Origin: an uncultured Opitutales bacterium
GTDB taxonomy: Bacteria; Verrucomicrobiota; Verrucomicrobiia; Opitutales; Seribacteraceae
Direction of reading: 5' to 3'
Length of the DNA: 64,000 nt
Assembly: GCA_905612515.1 (NCBI GenBank)
Contig: CAJQSI010000016.1
Location: 1 to 64,000 of the forward strand
Part shown: positions 43,984 to 52,484 of the stretch, piece by piece
Layout: the number at the start of each line of letters is the position of its first letter
Numbering within the stretch: position 1 is the stretch's first letter
Notes under the pieces: generated by a model
The model's database searches: none
Told to the model about the DNA's origin: nothing
The model's input: only the letters and a program-made list of their open reading frames with translations
Program-made: the position numbers and the translations under genes

Positions 43984-45086
43984 ACCGTCGCGCCTTCACT
44001 CAACGCACCGCGACGCTGGCGAGTTCCATGCTCGGGCTCGCTTCCGAACTAACCGGACAAACTCCGAAACGACTCGTCGACGCCGATATTGGAGCGGCCT
44101 TGGAGAACGCCCGACTCTCCATGTTGTTCCAAGGGAAAACCGCGGAAGGATGCAGACGTTGGCAAAAGGAATTCAAGACCAAGCTGACCGAATTGCTGGG
44201 CGACTCTACTCCCCCGAAGAATTGGAAGGTAACTGTCGAGAAAGTCGTAAAGCTCAATGACCACGTAAGGCATCAGATCTTGCTCGAAGCGAAAGGCATT
44301 CCCTCCGTCCCGGTCTACCTGCTGATCCCGAGGGACCTTGCCAAAGGAAAGAAGGCCCCGGGAGTCCTGTGCGTCCATGGCCATGGCGAGTTCGGCAACG
44401 ATCCGATCGTTGGGCGGAATGACCTCCCGGGAGTGGAGGAAGTCATCCAAAAAAGCCACTACGATTACGGTCTGCAATTCGTTCGAAAAGGATATGTCGT
44501 GGCCGCACCCTGCATGGTGCCATTCGGCCGCCGTGTAAACCGAAGGAAATACGGAGGACAAGACCCCTGCGCCGTTACCCTAGTACGCATGCAGGCTCTT
44601 GGCCAGTTGCCCATCACGTCGAACCTGCGCGACCTGCGCTGGTGCCTCGACCTACTGCAAAGTCGTCCCGAGATCCAGGAGGACAAACTCGGTTGCGCCG
44701 GGCTGTCCTACGGCGGCCGCATGACGATGATGGTCGCCGCCATGGATCCCCGCATCAAGGTGGCCTCTGTGAGCGGAGCGCTGAACCTGCTCCAGGAAAG
44801 GCTTTCTCTACGCTATAGTTGCGGTTCTCAAATAATACCCAAACTCTTGAATTATGGGGATTATTCAGAAATTGGTTCACTGATTGCCCCGCGACCTTGC
44901 GTTTGGGAAACGGGTTCCATGGATTCTCTCATCGTGAAACCCTGGGATGAGCTCTTTCGCAAGCGGCTGAAGAACGCCTACCATGTCCTCGGGGCGAAAC
45001 AAAACCTCGTTTTCGACCGGTTCGAGGGAGCACATCGATGGAACGGAGCAGTCGCTTACCCCCTCTTTGAAAAGGTATTGAAATAA
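43980..45086 (+). CDS. Alpha/beta hydrolase (acetylxylan-esterase/AB-hydrolase-7-like), exported
   Basis: A 368-residue hydrolase starting at ATG 43980, whose first bases overlap the TGA of the upstream propeller gene (ATGA). The N terminus (MNRRAFTQRTATLASSMLG) is Tat-like. In the core, VLCVHGHGEFGND forms the oxyanion-hole turn and GLSYGGRMTMMVAAMDPRI carries the nucleophile elbow with Ser in GxSxG. FEGAHRWNG near the C terminus provides the probable catalytic His, and an acidic residue before it completes the triad. This plan belongs to esterase/dienelactone-hydrolase-like families that often remove acetyl or other esters from polysaccharides in PVC genomes. The operon context with a propeller and a dimethylformamidase-like protein supports a surface esterase. 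The substrate cannot be inferred. Confidence 0.88.
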   Translation: MNRRAFTQRTATLASSMLGLASELTGQTPKRLVDADIGAALENARLSMLFQGKTAEGCRRWQKEFKTKLTELLGDSTPPKNWKVTVEKVVKLNDHVRHQILLEAKGIPSVPVYLLIPRDLAKGKKAPGVLCVHGHGEFGNDPIVGRNDLPGVEEVIQKSHYDYGLQFVRKGYVVAAPCMVPFGRRVNRRKYGGQDPCAVTLVRMQALGQLPITSNLRDLRWCLDLLQSRPEIQEDKLGCAGLSYGGRMTMMVAAMDPRIKVASVSGALNLLQERLSLRYSCGSQIIPKLLNYGDYSEIGSLIAPRPCVWETGSMDSLIVKPWDELFRKRLKNAYHVLGAKQNLVFDRFEGAHRWNGAVAYPLFEKVLK

Positions 45087-45106
45087 AGACCCTCCATGAC
45101 CGCTTA

Positions 45107-46519
45107 ATGAACAAAGCAATTCTCATCCCGGGCCTGTTGCTCTCCTGCTTCTCCCTTCTCGTCGCCGACGAACCCCGCCCTCTCTTTATCGAAGGCTATT
45201 CCAGCCAACTTAGTTATGCTCCCGGTGAGGAACTCAAGCTGCACACCTCGACCAGCGCCAGACAGTTTGGAATTCAAATCACGAGACGTGGAGCCAAGAA
45301 GGAAACCGTTTTCTCCAAGACTGGTATCCGCGGCGCAGAGCATCCGATTCCCGAGAATGCTTCCTCCCATGGATGCAAGTGGCCTGTCGGGTTCAAGATG
45401 GTCATACCGACCGATTGGAAGAGCGGTTACTACGAAGTTTCGTTGAGGGTTGAGGACGGAGGCGGAAAATTCATCCACCGCAACCGCCGAACCGCCGAAG
45501 GGAGTTGCCATTTCATCCTGCGGACCGCCAACCCGGGCAAGAAATCGAAAATCCTTCTCCAGTTTTCCGTGAACACCTACAATGCCTACAACAACTGGGG
45601 CGGTTCCAGCCTCTATGGCTACCATGGCCGGGCCAAGCTACAAGGAAACCAGGTATCCTTCAATCGCCCGCCTCGTACCATCTTCAACAATTGGGAAGCA
45701 CCCTTCGTGACTTGGGCGGAAAGCAATGGTTACGAGTTGGAATACGCCAGCAACATGGATCTCGAGCTCCGTCCCGAAATATTAAAGAACTACCGACTCA
45801 TCCTCAGTGTCGGCCATGACGAATACTGGTCGGCCCCGATGAGGGACAGTCTCGAGAAATTCATCGCTGACGGCGGTAACGCAGCTTTTTTCAGCGGCAA
45901 TTCCGTCTGTTGGCAAGTCCGCTGGGAAGCCGGGGGTCGAGCCCTTACCTGCTGGAAACAATGGTTCAACCAAGACCCCTTGTATTCCCAAGATCACCGC
46001 TTGCTCTCCACCCTCTGGAGCCACCACCTGGTCAAGCGCCCGGAGAATGAGCTTACGGGAGTCGGTTTTCTTCATGGCGGATACCATCGCAGTCATGGCC
46101 AGTTCATGGACGGCAAAGGTTCGTACACCGTCCATCGCCCGGACCACTGGGTATTCGCCGGTACCAACCTAAAGCGAAAAGATGAGTTCGGCGGAAAAGA
46201 CACCATCGTTGGCTACGAATGCGATGGTTGCGAAATCGAATGGCGTGATGGACTGCCATTCCCCACGCACAAGGATGGCACACCGAAAAGTTTCACGATC
46301 CTAGCGACCTGTCCCGCTCGTTGGGCTCCGGGAGATAGCCTTTGGTATGACAAATGGCCTTCCCGGGATCATTCCGGAAATGCCGTTCTCGGGGTATACC
46401 AAAATGGCGGCACTGTCTTCACCTGTGGCAGTACGGATTGGTCCCACGGCCTGCGTGGAAAAGATCCAAAGGTGATCCAAATAACCAAGAATGTGCTCGA
46501 CCGCCTATCCAAACCGTGA
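45107..46519 (+). CDS. N,N-dimethylformamidase beta-subunit-like protein, exported
   Basis: A 470-residue secreted protein (signal peptide about 1-20). Residues 20-130 form a beta-rich N-terminal domain; from about 140 the DMFase beta-subunit-like domain follows. Its conserved blocks are visible: VNTYNAYNNWGGSSLY, ILSVGHDEYWSAPMRD, FFSGNSVCWQVRWE, GGTVFTCGSTDWSHGL. In true dimethylformamidase, an iron enzyme hydrolysing amides, tyrosines and a glutamate bind the metal; Tyr is present in the NTYNAYNN and HDEYWS blocks. Family members in PVC genomes are unstudied, and amide or glycan-side-chain hydrolysis is only a possibility. It follows the hydrolase gene after 20 bp, within a four-gene unit. 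A small dimethylformamidase alpha subunit is not seen nearby. Confidence 0.88.
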   Translation: MNKAILIPGLLLSCFSLLVADEPRPLFIEGYSSQLSYAPGEELKLHTSTSARQFGIQITRRGAKKETVFSKTGIRGAEHPIPENASSHGCKWPVGFKMVIPTDWKSGYYEVSLRVEDGGGKFIHRNRRTAEGSCHFILRTANPGKKSKILLQFSVNTYNAYNNWGGSSLYGYHGRAKLQGNQVSFNRPPRTIFNNWEAPFVTWAESNGYELEYASNMDLELRPEILKNYRLILSVGHDEYWSAPMRDSLEKFIADGGNAAFFSGNSVCWQVRWEAGGRALTCWKQWFNQDPLYSQDHRLLSTLWSHHLVKRPENELTGVGFLHGGYHRSHGQFMDGKGSYTVHRPDHWVFAGTNLKRKDEFGGKDTIVGYECDGCEIEWRDGLPFPTHKDGTPKSFTILATCPARWAPGDSLWYDKWPSRDHSGNAVLGVYQNGGTVFTCGSTDWSHGLRGKDPKVIQITKNVLDRLSKP

Positions 46520-46667
46520 TTCTCGATTTCGAGAGTTCGGGATGGACGCAATAAGATGAACGGTTTTATTTCGCCTTACCATTCATGAGGTAACCCGGTC
46601 CAATTAAAGTATACTTAAACGAATAATCGTGGGACATTGTTATTTCCCATCACAAAAGAAGAAAATT

Positions 46668-48071
46668 ATGGAAAAGAAAATCGACGACTCGTCCCTTTCA
46701 CGCCGCAGCTTCATGGGAAACAGCGGCAAAATCGCCGGAGTAGGTGCGCTTGCTGGCGTAACCCTGCCAATGGTTCACGGAAAAACTGACGACACGACGA
46801 AGATCGCCTTGGTCGGATGCGGCGGGCGCGGCACAGGCGCAGCCAGCAACGCCCTCTCCGTCTCCCTTGCCAATGGCCCGACAAAACTTGTGGCGATGGC
46901 CGATGTGTTCCAGCACAGGCTGGATAGCAGCTACAACGGACTCAAAAAAAAGCACAAGGAAAAGGTGGACGTATCGCCCGACAACAAACACATTGGCTTT
47001 GACGCCTACAAGAAGGCCATGGACGCCCTAGACAAAGGCGACGTGGCGATATTCACTACCCCCTGCGCATTTCGTTGGGTGCATTACGAGTATGCCATCA
47101 AGAAGGGTCTCAATGTCTTCATGGAAAAACCTGTCACGCCGGACGGTTTTTCCTCCCGAAAAATGCTTGAATTAAACCAAGAAGCTAAGAAGAAAAACCT
47201 CAAGGTCGGTGTTGGTCTGATGTGTCGTCACAGTAAAGCTCGTCGAGAACTGTTTTCCCGTATCAAAGACGGAGAAATCGGAGAAATCCTTGCCCTTCGC
47301 GCCTATCGCATGCAAGGCCCCATCGCCTCCTGCTTCTCCGGCAAAAAACCAGCCGACGAACAGGAACTGATGTTTCAAATACGACGCTTTCACAGTTTCC
47401 TCTGGCTGAGCGGCGGTTCCTTCAGCGACTTCTTCATTCACAACATCGACGAGTGTTGCTGGATGAAGGACGCATGGCCGGTCAAGGCCCAGGCCCAGGG
47501 TGGTCGCCATTATCGAGGTGACAGCATCGACCAGAATTTCGATAACTATACCGTCGAGTACACCTTTCCGGACGGAACCAAACTTTACCTGCACGGCCGC
47601 AACATGGCGGGTTGCAAAGACGAGTTCTCCAGCAACGCCCATGGCACCAAGGGGTGTGCCCTGATATCAGGACCTGGCGGGCATCGTTCGCAAGCTCGCA
47701 TCCACAAGGGCCAAGGCCCCGACAGCGAGATCGCCTGGATGTTCGGCCAACGCGATGGCCAACGCCCGATCACCGAGACCAATCCCTACCAAGACGAATG
47801 GGAGCACCTCATGGACGCGATTCGCAACAACAAGAAATACAACGAAGTCGATCGCGGTGTAGCCGCCAGCACAACGACCTCAATGGGTCGTATGGCCGCT
47901 CACACTGGACAGGAAATAACCTACGACCAAATGCTCAATTCAAAACACCAGTTCGGCCCAGGGGTAGAAAAGCTTACTCTGGAATCGGATTCTCCCCTTT
48001 TAGCCAACGCCGAAGGCATATATCCTATCCCCGAACCAGGCATCAATAAATCGCAAGAATATTCGGACTAA
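46668..48071 (+). CDS. Gfo/Idh/MocA family oxidoreductase, Tat-type signal
   Basis: A 467-residue NAD(P)-dependent oxidoreductase from ATG 46668, preceded by AAAAGAAGAAA. A longer in-frame start at 46629 is possible. A twin-arginine-like signal (SRRSFMGNSGKIAG, 11-24) suggests export, as in many PVC members. The Rossmann motif IALVGCGGRGTG starts at about 46, and MEKPVT provides the conserved Lys-Pro of the family at about 146. The C-terminal alpha/beta dimer domain follows, with HNIDECCWMKDAWP and a YQDEWEHLMDAIRNN block. Relatives act on sugars or sugar alcohols, often in keto-glycoside chemistry that fits the DUF1080 proteins in the window. It ends a unit with the DMFase-like, hydrolase and propeller genes, then a non-coding region with a small RNA candidate follows. 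Confidence 0.92.
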   Translation: MEKKIDDSSLSRRSFMGNSGKIAGVGALAGVTLPMVHGKTDDTTKIALVGCGGRGTGAASNALSVSLANGPTKLVAMADVFQHRLDSSYNGLKKKHKEKVDVSPDNKHIGFDAYKKAMDALDKGDVAIFTTPCAFRWVHYEYAIKKGLNVFMEKPVTPDGFSSRKMLELNQEAKKKNLKVGVGLMCRHSKARRELFSRIKDGEIGEILALRAYRMQGPIASCFSGKKPADEQELMFQIRRFHSFLWLSGGSFSDFFIHNIDECCWMKDAWPVKAQAQGGRHYRGDSIDQNFDNYTVEYTFPDGTKLYLHGRNMAGCKDEFSSNAHGTKGCALISGPGGHRSQARIHKGQGPDSEIAWMFGQRDGQRPITETNPYQDEWEHLMDAIRNNKKYNEVDRGVAASTTTSMGRMAAHTGQEITYDQMLNSKHQFGPGVEKLTLESDSPLLANAEGIYPIPEPGINKSQEYSD

Positions 48072-48237
48072 ACTTGTGCTCGAAAGCTCATTCGAAAAAC
48101 GAGACGAGATCGAGAAACTCTTTCGAAAAGCGAAGAGTTAAAAAAAAATCGGGCATTTTTTTCGAGGGAAATTACAGAGGAACAAGGGTTTCTGAAAACA
48201 CCTCAACTCCGACACCGAAAGATTTTTTCAATGGGAG

Positions 48238-48267
48238 TTGACGAGCTCTCTTTCACTCTCCTATAGT
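48238..48267 (+). promoter_or_regulatory. Sigma-70-type promoter of the small RNA candidate
   Basis: TTGACG (48238-48243, 5 of 6 to the consensus) is separated by 18 bp from TATAGT (48262-48267, 5 of 6 to TATAAT). The next bases, about 48274 onward, lead directly into two hairpins and a T-rich tail. This is the best promoter-like pair seen in the window. It lies in a gene-free region and not before any ORF. Confidence 0.55.
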
Positions 48268-48273
48268 GAAGGC

Positions 48274-48348
48274 TTCCAAGAGAGTTTTGGGGTAGGCTTT
48301 CTTGGTTTTAGGCCCGCCCTTGGTTGCAACCGGGGCGGGCCGTTTTTA
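48274..48348 (+). ncRNA. Candidate small RNA, two hairpins, about 75 nt
   Basis: Between the Gfo/Idh gene and the next sulfatase there are 439 bp without a gene; 48072-48237 holds nothing recognisable except a short hairpin (AACTCTT/AAGAGTT, about 48115-48139). A promoter-like pair at 48238-48267 is followed by a first hairpin. This consists of CCAAGAGAG (48276-48284) against CTTTCTTGG (48297-48305): nine pairs, one a G-U, 12-base loop. A terminator hairpin follows with GTTTTTAT. No ORF or known RNA family (6S, SRP, tmRNA, RNase P) is recognisable. A short independent transcript is the simplest reading. Alternatives are an attenuator of the sulfatase gene at 48511 or a transcript 3' end of the upstream operon. 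Confidence 0.5.
48311..48348 (+). terminator. Strong factor-independent terminator of the small RNA candidate
   Basis: GGCCCGCCC (48311-48319) pairs perfectly with GGGCGGGCC (48333-48341), and GTTTTTAT follows at once. The loop contains GGTTGCAACC, itself palindromic, which lengthens the hairpin. This is the clearest intrinsic terminator in the window. It ends the promoter-bounded segment starting near 48274. Confidence 0.85.
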
Positions 48349-48510
48349 TGTACCGATTTAGTGCCATTCCCAATCCGGTGTGGTTTTACTAGAGGTAAAA
48401 ACCCCGCCCGAACATACCCGCAAGGTGCTCATTTTCAGGATCTTGCGACAAGAGATGTTTTTTCATGAAGCTAAAGATTCGCCCTTGATATCTTGACGAA
48501 AGGATAATCA

Positions 48511-50052
48511 ATGCTCTTTCTGTCCGTTATGAAAATATTCTCTGTTATCCTTCTGGTAATCAGTATCCAAATCAACTCGATCCATGCTGCCGATAAAAAG
48601 CCCAATATCCTCTGGTTGATCACCGACAACTGCAACTTGGACTTTGGCTGTTTTGGCATGCAGGGGGTTCACACTCCACACCTCGATCAATTGGCCTCAC
48701 AAGGAGTTCGCTACACCAGAGTTTTTTCCACCGCTCCGGTTTGTGCACCCAGTCGTTCTGCCTTCATGACCGGCATGTACCAAACCTCTGTCAATTTACA
48801 CCACTTTCCCGACCATCGCGACGATGGTTTTAGACTGCCCGAGGGCGTGAGGCCCCTCACGCATCGACTCAAAGATGCAGGCTACACCACCGGTTCCATC
48901 AAAAAAATCGGGGAGCAGGTGGTAGGCTCAGGTAAACTCGACCTCAATTTTGTTAATGAAGGGAAAATTTTCGAAAGCACGGATTGGGATAACATTAAGA
49001 AGAGCCAGCCCTTCTTTTTACAAGTGAACACCCCGGAAGCGGAGTATGACATATACGATTTCAGAACCAATCGCCCCGAGCGCATCAAATGGTGGGGGGA
49101 AGAAGAACATGTCCAGTATGCCAAACCCGATTCGGTGGTGCCCCCGGCCTATTTCCCCAAACACAAAACTTCCAATGAGGAATGGGCTCGATATTTGAAC
49201 TCGGTTTCCAACATGGACCGACGCGTCGGCATCGTTTTAAAGGAGCTCAAAAAAGAAAATCTTCTCGATGATACGATCATCATTGTTTTTGGCGACAATG
49301 GCCGGGTCGATCATCGTAGTATTCACTGGGTCTATGACACTGGTCTACACGTGCCCATGATCATCAAATGGCCTAAAAACTTTCCTATGCCGGAAGGTTT
49401 CAAGCCCGGCGCGGTTAATGAAGAGGTGATCAGCCTGCTTGATTTGACAGCCACGACCCTGTCCCTAGCCGGCATATCCCGCCCCTTGGGCATGCAAAGC
49501 CGCGTTTTCCTCGGGAAAAATCGGGATCCGCAAAGAAGATACGCTTTCAGCGCCAGAGACCGTGTCGACGACGTTCCCTTTCGCCTGAGATCAGTTCGTG
49601 GCAAGCGCTACCACTATATTCGCAATTACCAACCCGAGCTCAACTTTGGCACCTATGTTAACTTTTACAAAGAGAAGTGCTTCCCGGTTCAGCAAGTGAT
49701 GCGGGATCTTTACAAAAAAGGAAAACTCGACCCACACCTGATGCCCCTCTTCACCGAATTCAGGCGTGAATACCTCTTCGATACCGCAGCCGACCCCAAT
49801 GAACTGAAAAACCTTGTCGACTCAAACCATCCGGATCACCTCAAAGCCCTCACGGAAATGCGGGCCGCGCTGGACACTTGGGTTAGTGCAACGGGCGACT
49901 TGGGGTGGCAAAAAGAGCCTCCTGAAAAGATAGAAAAGTTTCGAGCCGTGATGTACGACTGGTTCGGTGCCCCCGAGTGGTACCCTTACAAACCTAAAAA
50001 ATCCTCTTCCGCCTTGGAGAAGATCAATCAAGGCAGAATCATCGAGGACTGA
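48511..50052 (+). CDS. Sulfatase-family protein with atypical active-site motifs
   Basis: A 513-residue exported sulfatase starting at ATG 48511, with AAAGGA eight bases upstream; an internal ATG at 48529 lacks such a site. The signal peptide covers about 1-26. The metal box is ITDNCNLDFG, with Asn at the second ligand position of the usual DD pair. CAPSR carries nucleophile Cys78. The GKWHLG box is missing; the aligned region reads GSIKKIGEQ. A VFGDNGR block supplies the second metal site. The layout resembles the N-sulfoglucosamine sulfohydrolase-like branch. The protein is longer than its neighbours at the C terminus, ending with a basic SSSALEKINQG tail. It probably retains formylglycine chemistry but a different substrate pocket. 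It stands alone after the small RNA candidate. Confidence 0.9.
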   Translation: MLFLSVMKIFSVILLVISIQINSIHAADKKPNILWLITDNCNLDFGCFGMQGVHTPHLDQLASQGVRYTRVFSTAPVCAPSRSAFMTGMYQTSVNLHHFPDHRDDGFRLPEGVRPLTHRLKDAGYTTGSIKKIGEQVVGSGKLDLNFVNEGKIFESTDWDNIKKSQPFFLQVNTPEAEYDIYDFRTNRPERIKWWGEEEHVQYAKPDSVVPPAYFPKHKTSNEEWARYLNSVSNMDRRVGIVLKELKKENLLDDTIIIVFGDNGRVDHRSIHWVYDTGLHVPMIIKWPKNFPMPEGFKPGAVNEEVISLLDLTATTLSLAGISRPLGMQSRVFLGKNRDPQRRYAFSARDRVDDVPFRLRSVRGKRYHYIRNYQPELNFGTYVNFYKEKCFPVQQVMRDLYKKGKLDPHLMPLFTEFRREYLFDTAADPNELKNLVDSNHPDHLKALTEMRAALDTWVSATGDLGWQKEPPEKIEKFRAVMYDWFGAPEWYPYKPKKSSSALEKINQGRIIED

Positions 50053-50324
50053 TTCGAATGGCTTGGAACACTTTATCAAAGGCCCGCCGACACGTCTGAG
50101 AAGTCATCAACGACGAGTACACCCGTACCCATGACTAGATACCGCTCAAGAAAGCCGAGTGGATGCCCAATATGAAACTAATCCTGTCATAATGTGATGA
50201 TCTCCTTGGCCAGTCCGAAAACCAAAAAGATTAATTTGCATATTATAAGGCATGCGTTCTTGCCGAGCATGCAAAACTTGCCCACACTTTCAGTTTCCCC
50301 CAAGAAAATCCTAACCTCCCACTC
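50053..50324. other. Non-coding stretch with a possible short gene remnant
   Basis: In 50092-50190 the + strand reads EVINDEYTRTHD, a stop, then IPLKKAEWMPNMKLIL, as if a small gene fragment had decayed. The family is not recognised and the match could be chance. The rest shows no hairpin, promoter or RNA motif that I can support. The sialate esterase starts at 50325. Confidence 0.25.
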
Positions 50325-51755
50325 ATGAAAAAATCATACTCTTTTCTTTTACGTGCCGGCTTGGCCTTTTTCGCAGTCGCTTCCGTTGCCTCGGCCGCAG
50401 TCAAGTTGCCCTCCATCCTCGGTAGCCACATGGTTCTCCAGCAAGGGGAACCCGTCCCCGTCTGGGGTTGGGCCGATCCCGGCGAGGAAGTCACCGTCAC
50501 CTTCCACGATGCCAAGGTTTCCGCCAAAGCAGGCAAGGACGGTAAATGGCAAGTCAACCTGCCCGCCTCTAAAGCCAATGCAAAAGGAGCCGACCTCGTG
50601 GTCAAAGGTTCCAACGAAATCAAGTTGACCGATGTCCTCGTCGGCGAGGTCTGGCTTTGCTCGGGACAGTCGAACATGGAGTGGACCGTCTCGCGGTCCG
50701 CCAATGCCAAGGAGGAAATCGCAAACGCCAAGCATCCGCTCATCCGGCACGTAAAGGTGCCGCACAAATTGAGCCTTACGCCGCAAGACGACGTGCAGAC
50801 CGGCGGATGGCAGGTCTGCAGCCCCACCACTGTGGCGAACTTCACCGCAGTCGGTTATTTCTTTGGACGCCACCTCCATCAGGAAATCAAAGTGCCCATC
50901 GGATTGATCGGTTCGAACTGGGGTGGCACACGCATCGAGCCATGGACCCCGGCGGAAGGCTTCAAGGCCGTGCCAGCGCTCAAGGCAAGCCATGCTGACA
51001 AATTGAATCAGTTTGCGCAGGGTAAGCTCGGACGCGGAACACCCACGCACATGCACAATGCCATGATCTCCCCCTTGCTGCCCTACGCCATAAAAGGAGC
51101 CATCTGGTACCAAGGCGAATCCAACAACGGCGAAGGCATGCTTTACCATGAAAAGATGAAAGCTCTCATCGCGGGCTGGCGCAATGTTTGGAACAAACCC
51201 GACCTTCCCTTCTACTTCGTCCAACTCGCTCCCTACAAATACCGTGGCGACCCCAAAAGCTTGCCCGGCATTTGGCAAGCTCAGCTCGAAACCCTGAAGG
51301 TGCCACACACCGGCATGGCGGTGACCACCGACATCACAACCCTAACCAATATCCATCCCCCCAACAAACAGGACGTAGGCAAGCGCCTCGCTCTGTGGGC
51401 TCTGGCCAAGGACTACGGCAAAGACAAATTGGTCTACTCCGGCCCGATTTTCGACAAGGCAGACCACTCCGACGGTGGCAAGGGGAGCATCACCGTGCAT
51501 TTCAAGAAGTTGGGTGGCAGGCATATCGGCCTCAAGACCACCGACAACAAGAATCCGACCCACTTCGAGGTAGCTGGCAAGGACGGTGCCTGGCATCCGG
51601 CCGAGACCTTCACCGTATACGGAGACCATATCATCGCCAAGAGCAAGATGGTCAAGGAACCCGTCAACGTGCGCTTCGGCTGGGACCAACTCGCCACCCC
51701 CAACCTGGTGAACCGGGCCGGTCTTCCCGCCTCGCCCTTCACCTCCCAAAAGTAA
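50325..51755 (+). CDS. Sialate O-acetylesterase-like SGNH hydrolase, exported
   Basis: A 476-residue secreted esterase of the sialate O-acetylesterase (DUF303/SASA) family. The signal peptide is about 1-24. A beta-rich region (about 25-105, with GSHMVLQQGEPVPVWGWADPGEEV) precedes the catalytic SGNH domain. Ser114 lies in the CSGQSNMEW block, GGTRIEPWTP is the Gly block, IWYQGESNN supplies the Asn, and the block around NIHPPNKQ supplies the His near the end of the domain. A final beta region covers about 385-470. Such enzymes remove O-acetyl groups from sialic acids or other sugars, and in PVC genomes from polysaccharides. This is the most directly saccharide-linked enzyme in its neighbourhood. 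A hypothetical exported protein follows after 13 bp. Confidence 0.92.
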   Translation: MKKSYSFLLRAGLAFFAVASVASAAVKLPSILGSHMVLQQGEPVPVWGWADPGEEVTVTFHDAKVSAKAGKDGKWQVNLPASKANAKGADLVVKGSNEIKLTDVLVGEVWLCSGQSNMEWTVSRSANAKEEIANAKHPLIRHVKVPHKLSLTPQDDVQTGGWQVCSPTTVANFTAVGYFFGRHLHQEIKVPIGLIGSNWGGTRIEPWTPAEGFKAVPALKASHADKLNQFAQGKLGRGTPTHMHNAMISPLLPYAIKGAIWYQGESNNGEGMLYHEKMKALIAGWRNVWNKPDLPFYFVQLAPYKYRGDPKSLPGIWQAQLETLKVPHTGMAVTTDITTLTNIHPPNKQDVGKRLALWALAKDYGKDKLVYSGPIFDKADHSDGGKGSITVHFKKLGGRHIGLKTTDNKNPTHFEVAGKDGAWHPAETFTVYGDHIIAKSKMVKEPVNVRFGWDQLATPNLVNRAGLPASPFTSQK

Positions 51756-51768
51756 GGTAGTTCTCAAG

Positions 51769-52437
51769 ATGACCATCCCGGGACATAAGACCTGCTTGGC
51801 CTCGGCCTTGCTCTTTCTCACCGGGGCATCGGTAAGCCTTGCCCAAATAAAAGCGGAAGCCGCTCCGAAAACCACCGCCCCGAAGACCGAGACCTTCCAC
51901 TGGGAAACCGATCCCGGTTGGTTCGGCGAACGCATCAAGCTGCCGCCCGGCTTCTCTCCCACCATGTCATGGAAGGGAATCGAGGAAATCAGGTTCGCCC
52001 CCGGCATGTTCAAGGCCGACCGACCCGACTTCTTCAGCTACGCCCTCGTATTCTCCCTCGCCGCCGACGCAGATGTTTCCCCCGCCGGCCTCCGCAAGCA
52101 AATCCTTCTTTACTACCAAGGCCTCTCCTCCCGCGTCTCCGCCGGCAAGGGCCGCAAGGTGGACGTCTCCAAGTTCACCATAGACCTCAAGCCCGCCAAG
52201 GATCTCCCCGGTTCCGCCCCCAAGCAGGCAAAGGCTCCCGCCGCCTACCTCGCCACCCTAAAGTGGATCGAGCCATTCGCGACCGGCAAACCGCAGGACC
52301 TCCACCTCGAAATCCACGCATGGAAAGACAAGATCCGCAAGCGAACCTACCTCTTCTTCTGTGCCTCCCCCCAAAGCTCCGAAGCACCCATACGAAAAAG
52401 CCTGCGAAAAATCCGCACCGCCTTCGTGGCAAAATGA
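51769..52437 (+). CDS. Hypothetical exported protein
   Basis: A 222-residue protein with a signal peptide (about 1-25) and a short Ala/Thr/Lys-rich linker (28-42). One domain follows (about 45-218) with strands such as WETDPGWFGERIKLPPGFSP, FSYALVFSLAADADV, ATLKWIEPFATGKPQDLHLEIHAWKD, and TYLFFCASPQSSEAPIRKSL. I do not recognise a family. The start is 13 bp downstream of the sialate esterase stop, so it is almost certainly co-expressed and may assist or anchor that enzyme. No catalytic motif is visible. Its start codon follows the GGTAGTTCTCAAG stretch, which is a poor ribosome-binding site, consistent with coupling to the upstream gene. Confidence 0.75.
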   Translation: MTIPGHKTCLASALLFLTGASVSLAQIKAEAAPKTTAPKTETFHWETDPGWFGERIKLPPGFSPTMSWKGIEEIRFAPGMFKADRPDFFSYALVFSLAADADVSPAGLRKQILLYYQGLSSRVSAGKGRKVDVSKFTIDLKPAKDLPGSAPKQAKAPAAYLATLKWIEPFATGKPQDLHLEIHAWKDKIRKRTYLFFCASPQSSEAPIRKSLRKIRTAFVAK

Positions 52438-52484
52438 CGGGCGAAAGCCCCCCTCGCGGGAATCCCACCGCAAATCTTTCCGCT

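Noticed and set aside
50349..51308. Minus-strand 319-residue ORF
   Set aside because: Antisense of the sialate O-acetylesterase, which has all SGNH blocks on the plus strand.
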